From Streptomyces anulatus (GTDB taxonomy: Bacteria > Actinomycetota > Actinomycetes > Streptomycetales > Streptomycetaceae): DNA of 64,000 nucleotides. The stretch covers positions 146,121 to 210,120 of the forward strand of contig NZ_JOEZ01000005.1 in NCBI RefSeq assembly GCF_000721175.1, read 5' to 3'. The notes under the pieces are model-generated. The model ran no database searches. It worked only from the letters and a program-made list of their open reading frames with translations, and was not told the origin of the DNA. Both the position numbers and the translations under genes were made by a program. Below are positions 33,318 to 42,332 of this stretch, piece by piece; positions within the stretch are counted from its first letter, which is position 1; the number at the start of each line of letters is the position of its first letter.

Positions 33318-34589
33318 ATGACCGGACGGCGACGCCCCACCTTTCCCCGCCCCTTCCCGGGCGTCATCAGCGCGGCGGCGGCGGGGGCGATGCTGCTGTC
33401 CGGCTGCGGGGTGCTCCCTGGGGCCTCGGGGGGATCCAGGGAGCCCGTCACCGTGATGACCTGGGCGCCCGACCGGTCCGAGGACATCAACGCGGTGAAG
33501 ATGGCCGGGGTGCCCGCGATGGCCGAGACGTACGCCCGCTGGGTCAACGACACCGGCGGCATCGACGGGCGCGAGCTGCGGGTGATCGTCTGCGACGAGG
33601 CCGACACCGCGATCGGCGCCGAGCGGTGCGCGCGGGAGGCCGTCGACAAGGACGTGGCCGCCGTCGTCGGTTCGTACAGCCGCCACGGGCAGAGCTTCAT
33701 GCCCGCGCTGGAGGCGGGCGGCGTCCCGTACATCGGCGGTTACGGCGCCTCCACCGAGGAGTTCAGCAGCTACCTCTCGTACCCCGTCAACGGCGGCCAG
33801 CCGGCGCTGCTGGCCGGTCACGGGCGGCAGTTGGGCGGCAGCTGCGAGCGGGTCTCACTGGTGCGCCCCGACTCGATCGGCGGCGACGGCATGCCGCCGC
33901 TCCTGAACAACGGGCTGCTGGCCGCCGACCGGCCCGCCTCCACCGACATCCTCGCCCCCGAGGACGCCACGTCCTACGACGACCAGGCCGCGAAGGCCCT
34001 GGAGCGGTCCGCGGGCAGCTGTGTGACCGCGGTGCTCGGCGCCCGTACGGAGACGTTCTTCGACTCCTTCCGCCGCCTGGAGCCGGACGGCGAGCGGGTC
34101 AGGATCTCCTCCGTGCTGGGCAGTGTCAGCCAGCCGCTCATCGACCGTACGGGCGGCCGGAACAGCCCCTTCGAGGGCGCCTACGTCACCGGCTGGTACC
34201 CGGACGTGAGGAACGCGCGCTGGAAGGAGATGCGCGAGGTGATCGGGAAGTACGCCTTCGGGGACAGCCGCATCGACCCGGACGACACCGCCGTGCAGAC
34301 GACGTGGATCGCGTACACGGCGCTGCGGGCAGCGGTCCGGGCGGTCGGCGACGAGGACGTCACGTCGGGGCGGGTCGTGGCCGCCCTCAACCGGGGCGTC
34401 GAGGTCGACACCGGCGGCCTGACCCCGACGCTCCGCTGGCGCTTCAGGGACCTGGTCGGCACGTTGGGCTACCCGCGCATCGTCAACACGAAGGTGACGT
34501 TCCAGGTGGTCCGCGAGGGCCGCCTCACCGCCCAGAAGAAGGGCTTCGTGGACGTCTCGGAAGCCCTGACGGACGCCCCGCGCCGCTAA
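33318..34589 (+). CDS. Branched-chain-type ABC substrate-binding lipoprotein
   Basis: 423 residues. Signal peptide with RRRP n-region and lipobox LLSGC (Cys about residue 31), so it is a membrane-anchored lipoprotein. The rest is a type I periplasmic-binding fold: AGVPAMAETYARWVNDTGGI, VVGSYSRHGQSFMPALEAGG and TTWIAYTALRAAVRAVG. No permease or ATPase is near, so it may serve a distant transporter or act as a receptor. Confidence 0.85.
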   Translation: MTGRRRPTFPRPFPGVISAAAAGAMLLSGCGVLPGASGGSREPVTVMTWAPDRSEDINAVKMAGVPAMAETYARWVNDTGGIDGRELRVIVCDEADTAIGAERCAREAVDKDVAAVVGSYSRHGQSFMPALEAGGVPYIGGYGASTEEFSSYLSYPVNGGQPALLAGHGRQLGGSCERVSLVRPDSIGGDGMPPLLNNGLLAADRPASTDILAPEDATSYDDQAAKALERSAGSCVTAVLGARTETFFDSFRRLEPDGERVRISSVLGSVSQPLIDRTGGRNSPFEGAYVTGWYPDVRNARWKEMREVIGKYAFGDSRIDPDDTAVQTTWIAYTALRAAVRAVGDEDVTSGRVVAALNRGVEVDTGGLTPTLRWRFRDLVGTLGYPRIVNTKVTFQVVREGRLTAQKKGFVDVSEALTDAPRR

Positions 34590-34615
34590 GGGCTGTCCCG
34601 CAGGGCCTGCCGCTT

Positions 34616-34662
34616 GGATCAGGCCGGGTCAGCGAGCCCCGCTCGCTGACCCGGCCTGATCC
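34616..34662. terminator. Bidirectional hairpin terminator
   Basis: 21-bp perfect stem with a 5-nt loop between the convergent lipoprotein and Pro/Gln-rich protein genes. Confidence 0.85.
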
Positions 34663-34702
34663 GGACCAAGGGCGCGGGCGCGTCCGCCGGTCCGGGCCCG
34701 GC

Positions 34703-36262
34703 TCAGAGCTCGACGTAGGTGTGCTCGGTCAGGCCGTACTTCACCGCGATCGCGTTCCACAGCTCGGACGCCTCGCGCTTGGCCTCGGTGGCCACCCCGC
34801 TCTGCTGGTTGGCCTTGGCCGTCTCGTTCGTCGACCGGGCCTGACCGCCCTTGCAGACGGACTTGTTCTTCTTGGCCTGCCGCGCCCAGGTGGCGTAGTG
34901 CTCGTCGGCAGCGGCCGAGGCCTTCCACGCGCGGTTCAGCGAGGCGGTCAGCTCCTCGTTCCGCGGGAGCTTGTCCACGGTCAGTCCTTCGAGCCGGGTC
35001 ACCAGGTCACGGCGCTGCTGGGCGGCGCCCTTGAGGTCGGTGTTCGCCTGGTCCAGTTCCTTGCAGGACTTGATCTTCTCGACCGCGCTGATCACCGCGG
35101 CCCGGCTGTCGTTGCTGTCGGCCAGCAATTCGTCCAGCGCCTCGGCCTGCGGCTTCGCCGGGTCGGGCGCGGCCTTGGTGGTGGGCTCGGCGACCGGTGA
35201 GCTCTGCGCGGCGACCGGCTGCTTGTCGTCCTCGCCGGAATCGTCGCCGAGGCTCCACAGCGCGCCCGCGCCGAGACCGATGACGGCGCAGGCGACGACG
35301 ACCGCGGCGATCAGCGGAACGTGCGCGGACCGCCGGCGCGGAGCCTCGTCGCCCTGCCACGGGGGCGGCGCGTCCTGCTCCGCACGGCCCTGGAGTCCCT
35401 GGAGGCCGGACTGGTGGCCCCCCGGGTCCTGCGGCGGCAACTGGCCGCCCTGGGGCTGCTGCTGGGACTGGTAGCCCTGCTGCTGGTACGGGGCCGGGGG
35501 CTGCTGCCCCGCGTCGAACTGCGGCATCTGCTGCGTGGCGCCCGCCGGTTCCTCCGTACGGAACAGGTTGTCGAACTCCGCGGGCGGCTGCCGGTCCCCC
35601 GGCGCACCCGGCCTGATCCCGTACGGGGCCCCTCCGGGCACCGGGGGTATGTACTGGGTCGCGTCGGCGTCCCCGCCGCCCGGCGCGGGCCCCACGGGGC
35701 CGGGGCCGCCCGGGACGGGCGCGATGAACTGCGTGGCGTCCGCGTCACCGCCGGGAGCGCCCTGAGCACCGGGAGCGCCATGACCGCCCGGCCCGGCCTC
35801 CGGCGGCAGCGGCTGCGCGTACGGCTGGTGCTGTTGCTCGTGCTGCTGGGGCTGATGCTGCTGCTGGGGGTACTGCTGCTGGTACCCACCGGGCTGCTGG
35901 GACTGCTGCTGCGGCGGCTGCTGGTAGGAGCCGGGCTGCCCCTGGGACTGCTGGTACACCCCGGGCTGCTGGTACGCCTCCGGGCCCGGCGGCTGCTGCG
36001 CGGGCGGCAGGGGCTGCGCCGGCGGGTAGCCGTAGTGCCCCTGCGCCTGCTGGTCCGGCTCCGGCTGCGCGCCCGGCGGCCCCCAGAGCTGCCCCCACGG
36101 CTGACCACCGGCGGGCGCCCCCTGCTCGCCCTGTCCGGCCTCGGGCGCCCCCGGGGTCCAGGGGGCGCCGCCGTCGGCGGGCAGTACGACACCCTCGTGC
36201 GCGGGTCGTGCGGCGGGGAGCTGTTGCTCGCCGCTCTGTCCGCCCTGTCCGCTCTGCGTCAC
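34703..36262 (-). CDS. Pro/Gln-rich single-pass membrane protein
   Basis: 519 residues. The cytoplasmic N-terminal ~320 residues are low-complexity (Q, P, G, Y) and include two copies of a DADATQ(F/Y)I motif followed by PVPGG. One membrane helix follows (VPLIAAVVVACAVIGLGAGAL, preceded by RRRSAH). The extracellular ~170-residue helical domain has two Cys (IKSCKELD, KKNKSVCKGG). The Thr-containing motif resembles FHA-ligand phosphosites used by actinobacterial Ser/Thr kinases. Function unknown. Confidence 0.75.
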   Translation of the reverse strand: MTQSGQGGQSGEQQLPAARPAHEGVVLPADGGAPWTPGAPEAGQGEQGAPAGGQPWGQLWGPPGAQPEPDQQAQGHYGYPPAQPLPPAQQPPGPEAYQQPGVYQQSQGQPGSYQQPPQQQSQQPGGYQQQYPQQQHQPQQHEQQHQPYAQPLPPEAGPGGHGAPGAQGAPGGDADATQFIAPVPGGPGPVGPAPGGGDADATQYIPPVPGGAPYGIRPGAPGDRQPPAEFDNLFRTEEPAGATQQMPQFDAGQQPPAPYQQQGYQSQQQPQGGQLPPQDPGGHQSGLQGLQGRAEQDAPPPWQGDEAPRRRSAHVPLIAAVVVACAVIGLGAGALWSLGDDSGEDDKQPVAAQSSPVAEPTTKAAPDPAKPQAEALDELLADSNDSRAAVISAVEKIKSCKELDQANTDLKGAAQQRRDLVTRLEGLTVDKLPRNEELTASLNRAWKASAAADEHYATWARQAKKNKSVCKGGQARSTNETAKANQQSGVATEAKREASELWNAIAVKYGLTEHTYVEL

Positions 36263-36450
36263 CGGGACTCCTACGTGTGAACCTACGGAATCGTCGGCTC
36301 ACGCTATCGGGTGGTCACCCGCCTCCGCCAAGCGCGTGGTGCCCCTCACGACCCCTTCACAGGGCGGGTAACATCCCGGGTCCCCGCGACGCTGTTAACG
36401 ACCGGACCGCACCGGACGCGGCCCCGGACCGCGTCGACGGCCACGTGCCC

Positions 36451-37833
36451 TCACGCCGCCTGGAGCTCCAGCCGTTCGCCGAACTCCCGCACCGCGGGCT
36501 CCTCTCCGTAGGGCGTGAGCCGTTGCTGGAGGTCGTCGAGGTATTCGGCGCCCCGGCTGGAGCGCACCGTCGACAGCAGCTCCATCGCCCGGGTCCCCGT
36601 GTGGCACGCCCGCTCCACCTCGCGCTGCTGCACCTGGGCCGAGGCCAGCAGCACCAGCGCGATGCCCCGGCGCCGGGCCCGGGTCTCCGGCAGCGCGGCC
36701 AGCGCCTCCTTGGCCCGACGGGCGGCCTCGTGCGCCTGCCCCAGGTCCCGGTGGCAGTGGGCCAGTTCGTCCGCGAGGTAGCCCGCGTCGAAGTGCGCGA
36801 TCCAGACCGGGTCGTCGCCGGTGTCCGGGTCGGCCTGCTCCAGCGCGGCGACCGCCCGCCCCGCCACCGTGTGGCAGGTCCGGGCGTCCCCGAGCAGCGC
36901 GTGCCCCCGGGCCTCCGCCGCGTAGAACATCGCCTGGGCGCGGGGGGTGACCTGCCCCCGGGCCCCTTCCTGGGCGGCGCGGGCCAGTTGGGCGATCTCG
37001 CGGGGGTTGCCGAGCTGGGCGGCGAGATGGCTCATCGACGCGGCGAGCACATAGCCGCCGTACGCCCGGTCGCCCGCCGCCTGCGCGAGCCGCAGCGCCT
37101 GGATGTAGTAGCGCTGGGCGAGTCCGGGCTGGCCGGTGTCGACCGCCATGTAGCCGCCGAGCTCGGTGAGCCGGGCCACCGCGCCGAACAGCCGGCGCCC
37201 CACCTGTTCGCGGTACGCCCCCGAAAGCAGCCCGGAGACCACGCTGTTGAGGTAGTGCACGAGCACCGGCCGCACATGGCCGCTGCCGAAGCGGTGGTCG
37301 AGGTCGGTCAGCGCGGCGGTCATCGCCCGCACCGCCTCGACGTCGGACATCCCGACCCGGGCCCCGGCCCCCCGCTCGACCTGGGCGTCCGGCCCCGAGA
37401 TCAGCCAGTCCCGGCTGGGCTCGACGAGCGCGGATGCGGCGACCGCCGACCCGGTGAGCAGATCGCGGCGGCCCACGTCGCTGCGCCACAGCTCGCAGAC
37501 CTGCTCGATGGCCCCGGCGGCGGTCGGAGCGTACTGGAGGCCGACGCCGGAGGCCAGGTTCTTGCCGCTGGCCATGCCGATCTCGTCGATCGTGACCGTA
37601 CGGCCGAGCTTGCGGCCCAGCGCCTCGGCGATGATGCCCGGGGCCCGGCCCCGGGGCTGCTGTCCGCGCAGCCAACGGGCCACGGAGGTCTTGTCGTAGC
37701 GCAGATCGAGCCCCCGCTCGGCCCCGACCATGTTCACGCGGCGGGCGAGGCCCGCGTTGGAACAGGCGGCTTCCTGGATGAGTGTCTGGAGCCGTTCGTT
37801 GGGCTGGCGGGCTACGAGAGGCCTTGCAGCCAT
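36451..37833 (-). CDS. NsdA-like TPR regulator
   Basis: 460 residues from the ATG at 37833 (MAARPLVARQPNERLQ), with GGGGG 4 nt upstream. The N-terminal ~100 residues contain an HTH-like segment (GLARRVNM...KTSVARWLRGQQPRG). The rest is TPR-like helical repeats (LAQRYYIQALRLAQAAGDRAYG; MFYAAEARGHALLGDARTCH). It strongly resembles NsdA, described in S. coelicolor as a negative regulator of sporulation and antibiotic production. Orthology versus paralogy cannot be settled from sequence alone. A 9-bp dyad lies just upstream. Confidence 0.8.
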   Translation of the reverse strand: MAARPLVARQPNERLQTLIQEAACSNAGLARRVNMVGAERGLDLRYDKTSVARWLRGQQPRGRAPGIIAEALGRKLGRTVTIDEIGMASGKNLASGVGLQYAPTAAGAIEQVCELWRSDVGRRDLLTGSAVAASALVEPSRDWLISGPDAQVERGAGARVGMSDVEAVRAMTAALTDLDHRFGSGHVRPVLVHYLNSVVSGLLSGAYREQVGRRLFGAVARLTELGGYMAVDTGQPGLAQRYYIQALRLAQAAGDRAYGGYVLAASMSHLAAQLGNPREIAQLARAAQEGARGQVTPRAQAMFYAAEARGHALLGDARTCHTVAGRAVAALEQADPDTGDDPVWIAHFDAGYLADELAHCHRDLGQAHEAARRAKEALAALPETRARRRGIALVLLASAQVQQREVERACHTGTRAMELLSTVRSSRGAEYLDDLQQRLTPYGEEPAVREFGERLELQAA

Positions 37834-37859
37834 ATGTCCCCCTGAAGCATCGGTTATGT

Positions 37860-37886
37860 GCAGTGATCGGTGGAAGGGATCACTGC
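37860..37886. promoter_or_regulatory. 9-bp inverted repeat upstream of the NsdA-like gene
   Basis: GCAGTGATC (37860-37868) with its complement GATCACTGC (37878-37886), 9-nt spacer, 27 bp upstream of the start. It could be an operator or a 5' UTR hairpin. Confidence 0.55.
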
Positions 37887-38108
37887 CCGGCACATACACA
37901 AGAAATGCGCATATTCCATCGGCATTCGGTACGGACGTGGCGCGTTGCACCGTCGCGGGGGTCCGAGCGCGGTCCCGGGCGGCGGTCCTGGAGGTGGTTA
38001 CCCGCCCTTCGCTGCGACGCCTCACGCGCGCCCCCGCTCGTGCACCGATGCGCCCCGCGTGCGGGATCGATGCGCCGGGCCCCGGTTCAGGGGAGGCCGT
38101 AACCCCTG

Positions 38109-38810
38109 GTGACGGCGGGAGTTGTGCTGGGCGTGGAAGAGCCCATCGGAGTCACGGAAGCCGCACAGGTCCCTCAGCAGCGGGGCGAGCACCTGCTCGC
38201 CGCCGCGGTGCGGTATGCGGAAGAGCGTCACTGGGACGTGTTCCCCGGCACCTGGCTGGAGGCGGTGGGCGGCAAGGAACGGTGTTCGTGCGGCGACGCC
38301 GACTGCCCCCTGCCCGGGGCCCATGCGGACCGGCCCGGCTGGGCGGGCCGGGCGACCGGCAGCGGGGCGGCGGCCCGGCGCATGTGGAGCAGGCAGCCCC
38401 GTGCCTCGGTGCTGCTGCCGACCGGGCGGACGTTCGACGCGCTGGAGGTGCCGGAGGCCGCGGGCTTCCTGGCGCTGGCCCGGATGGAGCGGATGGACCT
38501 GACGCTGGGCCCGGTCACCCGCACGCCCGACCGCCGGATGCTGTTCCTCGTGCTGCCGGGGGCCGCCGCCAAGACCGCAGAGCTGGTGCGCGCGCTGGGC
38601 TGGAACGCCGGGGCGATCGACCTGACCGGCCGGGGCGAGGGCCACTACATCGCCGCCCCGCCCACCCGGGTGGGCGCCCGGGGGGCCGTGCAGTGGGCCC
38701 GCAGGCCCACCCACACCAACCGCTGGCTGCCCGATGTGGACGAGCTGATCAGCCCGCTGGCGTACGCCTGCGCCCGTGAGGCGGCCGACGCCCGCGCCCA
38801 AACCTCGTAG
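38109..38810 (+). CDS. Bifunctional DNA primase/polymerase N-terminal-like protein
   Basis: About 230 residues resembling the prim-pol domain: AAAVRYAEERHWDVFPGTW, then CSCGDADCPLPGAHADRPGW (zinc-binding Cys/His cluster) and LDLTGRGEGHYIAAPPT-like elements. No helicase part is present. Chromosomal copies are conserved next to NsdA-type regulators in streptomycetes. GTG at 38109 gives the longest form; GTGs at 38124 or 38133 are equally plausible starts. Confidence 0.7.
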   Translation: MTAGVVLGVEEPIGVTEAAQVPQQRGEHLLAAAVRYAEERHWDVFPGTWLEAVGGKERCSCGDADCPLPGAHADRPGWAGRATGSGAAARRMWSRQPRASVLLPTGRTFDALEVPEAAGFLALARMERMDLTLGPVTRTPDRRMLFLVLPGAAAKTAELVRALGWNAGAIDLTGRGEGHYIAAPPTRVGARGAVQWARRPTHTNRWLPDVDELISPLAYACAREAADARAQTS

Positions 38811-38850
38811 GACGCCGGAGGCCCTTCCCGGGGCGCCTTTCGTAGGGTGG

Positions 38851-38867
38851 TCCCCACCACGTGGGGA
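38851..38867. promoter_or_regulatory. Inverted repeat before the ABC exporter
   Basis: TCCCCACCACGTGGGGA: 7-bp arms around CAC, 17 bp before the ATPase ATG and just upstream of its AAAGG. It could be an operator or a leader hairpin. Confidence 0.5.
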
Positions 38868-38884
38868 TATCGAAAGGCTGTGCC

Positions 38885-39712
38885 ATGCCGGACCGGACAG
38901 ATACGCGTAAGGAAACGGTCGCGGCGACGGGTGGTGCCCACGAGGCACGGCCCGCCGTCCGCGTACAGGGGCTGTGGAAGCGGTTCGGGGAGCAGGTCGC
39001 CGTCGCGGGGATCGATCTGGAGCTGCCGGCGGGGAAGTTCATCGGTCTGGTGGGGCCCAACGGGGCGGGCAAGACGACGACGCTCTCGATGGTCACCGGG
39101 CTGCTGCGGCCCGACATGGGGAAGATCGAGGTCGCGGGCCACGACGTGTGGACGGACCCGGTCGAGGTGAAGTCCCGGATCGGCGTCCTGCCGGAGGGGC
39201 TGCGGCTCTTCGAGCGGCTCTCGGGACGTGAACTGCTGGCGTACAACGGCCGGTTGCGCGGCCTGCCGGGCGCCGAGGTCGACAAGCGGGCCACCCAGCT
39301 GCTGGACGTGCTGGATCTCGCGGGCGCGCAGCACAAGCTGGTCGTCGACTACTCCACCGGTATGCGGAAGAAGATCGGGCTCGCGGCGGCCCTGCTCCAC
39401 AACCCCGAAGTGCTTTTCCTGGACGAGCCGTTCGAGGGCGTCGACCCGGTCTCGGCGCAGATCATCCGGGGCGTGCTGGAGCGCTACACCCGGTCCGGGG
39501 CGACCGTGGTCTTCTCCAGCCATGTGATGGAGCTGGTCGAGTCGCTGTGCGACTGGGTCGCCGTGATGGCGGCGGGCCGGATCAAGGCGCAGGGCACGCT
39601 GGCCGAGGTGCGCGGCGACGCCCCCTCGCTGCAGAGCGCCTTCCTCGAACTGGTCGGCGCGAGCGGCCGGGACACCGGCGACTCCCTCGACTGGCTGGGC
39701 GGCGCCCGATGA
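38885..39712 (+). CDS. ABC transporter ATP-binding protein
   Basis: 275 residues. Walker A is GPNGAGKTTT (about residue 57). The signature region is YSTGMRKKIGLA. Walker B is VLFLDEPFEGVD, and the switch His is in SSHVMEL. It resembles ATPases of CcmA/NatA-type exporters. The ATG at 38885 follows AAAGG. Its stop overlaps the permease start (ATGA), so the two subunits are coupled. Confidence 0.9.
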   Translation: MPDRTDTRKETVAATGGAHEARPAVRVQGLWKRFGEQVAVAGIDLELPAGKFIGLVGPNGAGKTTTLSMVTGLLRPDMGKIEVAGHDVWTDPVEVKSRIGVLPEGLRLFERLSGRELLAYNGRLRGLPGAEVDKRATQLLDVLDLAGAQHKLVVDYSTGMRKKIGLAAALLHNPEVLFLDEPFEGVDPVSAQIIRGVLERYTRSGATVVFSSHVMELVESLCDWVAVMAAGRIKAQGTLAEVRGDAPSLQSAFLELVGASGRDTGDSLDWLGGAR

Positions 39713-41346
39713 GCGTGCTGGACACCCCGGTCTCGGCGGCCGCCCCGGCGGCGCCGACGACGGGCCTGATCCCGGTCTTCGTCACACTCAAGCTGACGCT
39801 GCTGCGCAACGGGCTGCGGCAGTCGTCCGGACGCAGGGCGGCGTTCATCGCCTCCTTGGTCTTCACCCTGCTGCTCGCCGCGGGCCAGGTGCTCGGTCTG
39901 GTGCTGCTGCGCGGCAACGAGCACGCGGACACCGTCGTGGTGCTGCTCACGGGGATCGTGGCGCTCGGCTGGGCGGTGCTGCCGCTGTTCTTCCCCAGCG
40001 GTGACGACACCCTCGACCCGACCCGGCTGGTGATGCTGCCGTTGCGGCCCGAGCCACTGATCCGGGCCCTGTTGGTGTCCTCGATGATCGGCATCGGACC
40101 GCTGTTCACCCTGTGCCTGGTGGTCGGCTCGGTCCTGGCGCTCGCGCACGGAGCGGCGGGCGTGGTGTTCGCGGTGCTCGCGGTCCCGCTGACGATGCTG
40201 CTGTGCGTGGCGCTGTCCCGGGCGGTGGCCACGGCCAACGTACGGCTGCTGAACTCCCGCAAGGGCCGCGACCTCGCGGTGCTCAGCGGGCTGGTGATCG
40301 CGGTGGGCATCCAGTTCGTCAACTTCGGCGCGCAGCGGCTCGGCCAGGCCGGCGGGCTCTCCGCGCTGGACCCGGCGGCGGGCGTGGTGCGCTGGCTGCC
40401 CGGCGCCTCCGCCGTGGGGGCGGTGGAGACGGCCTCGGACGGTGCGTACGGGGTCGCCGTCCTCCAGGTGCTGATCACGGTGGCGGCCCTGGTGGCGCTG
40501 ATGTGGATGTGGCAGCGGAGCCTGGTGAGGCTGATGACCTCGCCGGACGGTTCGACCCTGGCTGCGGCGGAGCCGGCCCGTGAGGAGTCCGGGCGGGGCG
40601 GCCTGGCGGCGCTGCTGCCGGAGGGCCGTACGGCGACGGTGATGCAGCGCGGGCTGCGGTACGTGGCACGGGACCCGAAGACCAAGGCGGCCTGGGTGAC
40701 GGCGCTGGCGGTGGGGGCGATCATGCCGCTGCTCAACGCCGTCCAGGGCACCGGCTCGGTCTACTTCGCGTGCTTCGCCGCCGGGATGCTCGGCATGCTG
40801 ATGTACAACCAGTTCGGCCAGGACACCTCGGCCTTCTGGATGGTGGCGCTGACGATCTCCACGCCCCGGGACGCGTATGTCGAGCTGCGGGCGCGGGCGC
40901 TGGTCCTGCTGCTGCTCACGGTGCCGTTCACGCTGGTCGTGTGTGTGGTGACGGCGGCGATGATCGGGGACTGGCGGTCGCTGCCGGGGGCACTGGGCCT
41001 GTCCTTCGCGCTGCTGAGCTCGATGGTGGCGACGGGGGCGGTGGCCTCGGCGCTGTTCCCGTACTCGATTCCGCAGGAGGGCGCGTTCAAGAACGTGGTG
41101 CCGGGGCAGGGCGGTCTGGCCTGGATCTCGATCCTCGGCGGCATGGTGGCCGTAGCGCTGCTCTCGGCGCCGGTGATCGTGCCGACCATCTGGATGCACC
41201 TCACGGACCACCACGACGCGCTGTGGCTCATGGTGCCGGGCGGGCTCGTGTACGGGGCGCTCATCGGGTGGGCGGGGCTGCGGTTCGCCGCGGTGCGCAC
41301 GGCGAACCGGCTGCCGGAGATCCTGGCGGCGGTCAGCAAGGGCTAA
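39709..41346 (+). CDS. ABC transporter permease
   Basis: 545 residues with about twelve predicted membrane segments in two halves, for example AAFIASLVFTLLLAAGQVLG and ALVLLLLTVPFTLVVCVVTA. A soluble loop around residues 285-315 separates the halves. It is the partner of the coupled ATPase. The substrate is unknown; the two-gene format suggests an exporter. Confidence 0.85.
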   Translation: MSVLDTPVSAAAPAAPTTGLIPVFVTLKLTLLRNGLRQSSGRRAAFIASLVFTLLLAAGQVLGLVLLRGNEHADTVVVLLTGIVALGWAVLPLFFPSGDDTLDPTRLVMLPLRPEPLIRALLVSSMIGIGPLFTLCLVVGSVLALAHGAAGVVFAVLAVPLTMLLCVALSRAVATANVRLLNSRKGRDLAVLSGLVIAVGIQFVNFGAQRLGQAGGLSALDPAAGVVRWLPGASAVGAVETASDGAYGVAVLQVLITVAALVALMWMWQRSLVRLMTSPDGSTLAAAEPAREESGRGGLAALLPEGRTATVMQRGLRYVARDPKTKAAWVTALAVGAIMPLLNAVQGTGSVYFACFAAGMLGMLMYNQFGQDTSAFWMVALTISTPRDAYVELRARALVLLLLTVPFTLVVCVVTAAMIGDWRSLPGALGLSFALLSSMVATGAVASALFPYSIPQEGAFKNVVPGQGGLAWISILGGMVAVALLSAPVIVPTIWMHLTDHHDALWLMVPGGLVYGALIGWAGLRFAAVRTANRLPEILAAVSKG

Positions 41347-41364
41347 GCCACCGCCGACGCCTTC

Positions 41365-41442
41365 GGCTACGGCTACGGCTACGGCTACGGCTACGGCTAC
41401 GGCTACGGCTACGGCTACGGCTACGGCTACGGCTACGGCTAC
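41365..41442. repeat. (GGCTAC)13 hexanucleotide microsatellite
   Basis: Thirteen uninterrupted GGCTAC units between the convergent permease and hydrolase genes. On the minus strand the units read in frame as TAG-CCG, so the hydrolase stop codon is the first of many in-frame TAGs and copy-number change cannot alter the protein. Confidence 0.95.
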
Positions 41443-42332
41443 GGCGAAACCGGTTCGCGGTCGTCGCGGTTGTCCTCGGCGAGCTGTTCCAGGAACGGTT
41501 CCACCGCGGCCCGCCAGCCCTCCGGCTGGTCGTAGTGGACGAGGTGGCCCGCGTCCGCCACTTCCGCGTACTGCCCGCGCGGAAGGACGCGGACCATCTC
41601 CTGGGCCTCGGCGCGGCCCAGCTCCCCGTCGAGGCCGCGCAGCACCAGCGCGGGGCACCGGACCTGGGCCAGCTCCTCCCAGTGGGCGTCGAAGACCCAC
41701 GTGGCGCGGGAGCGGAGCATCTGGCGGCGGGAGAAGACGGGGCGCCAGCCGTCCTCGCTCTCGGCCATCACCTCGGCGTAGAAGTCCCCGCGCGAGGGGT
41801 TCGGCCGCTCGACCCAGGGGTCGTCCTCGCCGAACCACTTCCGTACGTCGGCGAGGGTGGCGAAGGGCAGCGGCCAGGAGTCGAACCAGTCGCTCCACTC
41901 ACGCTGGGAGGCCGCCCCGAGGGCGGAGGCCCGCATGTCGCAGACGACGAGGGCGCGGACGAGGTCGGGGCGCTTGGCGGCGAGCTGCCAGCCGGTGAGC
42001 GCTCCCATGGCGTGGCCGACGACGGTGACGGGACCGAGCCCGAGCTGCTCGATCGCGGCCTCGGCGTCGGAGACGTAGGCGTCGCGGGTGTACGGGCCGT
42101 CGGCGGGCTTGTCACTGCGGCCGTGGCCCCGCTGGTCGAGGCCGACCGCACGGTGCCGTTCGGCGAGCCAGCGGGCGGTCGGGGCCCAGTGCGAGGCCCG
42201 GCCCATCAGCCCGTGCAGCAGTAAGACCCCGGGAGCGCCGTCCGCTTCCGCGCGCCCCTTGGGCGGGTCGGCGAACTCCCATGCCGCGAGGCGTACGCCG
42301 TCGGTTCCGGTCACGTCGATGCGCCGCACCAT
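41439..42332 (-). CDS. Alpha/beta hydrolase with an Ala in the nucleophile elbow
   Basis: About 297 residues. Oxyanion region LLLHGLMGRASHWA, strand LDQRGHGRSDKPADG, acid region VRGLDGELGRAEAQ, and general-base His in ADAGHLVHYDQP. The nucleophile elbow reads VVGHAMGALTG where GHSMG is expected; the codon at this position is GCC (Ala). It may therefore be a non-hydrolytic member, or use another mechanism. Start taken at the ATG at 42332. Confidence 0.85.
   Translation of the reverse strand: MVRRIDVTGTDGVRLAAWEFADPPKGRAEADGAPGVLLLHGLMGRASHWAPTARWLAERHRAVGLDQRGHGRSDKPADGPYTRDAYVSDAEAAIEQLGLGPVTVVGHAMGALTGWQLAAKRPDLVRALVVCDMRASALGAASQREWSDWFDSWPLPFATLADVRKWFGEDDPWVERPNPSRGDFYAEVMAESEDGWRPVFSRRQMLRSRATWVFDAHWEELAQVRCPALVLRGLDGELGRAEAQEMVRVLPRGQYAEVADAGHLVHYDQPEGWRAAVEPFLEQLAEDNRDDREPVSP

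Noticed and set aside
41365..41442. CRISPR array
   Set aside because: Units are contiguous hexamers with no spacers; no cas genes.
39484..41898. 804-codon minus-strand open frame spanning the ABC transporter, with a long Val-Ala repeat
   Set aside because: It is antisense to two well-supported genes; the Val-Ala run is simply the GGCTAC repeat read in another frame.
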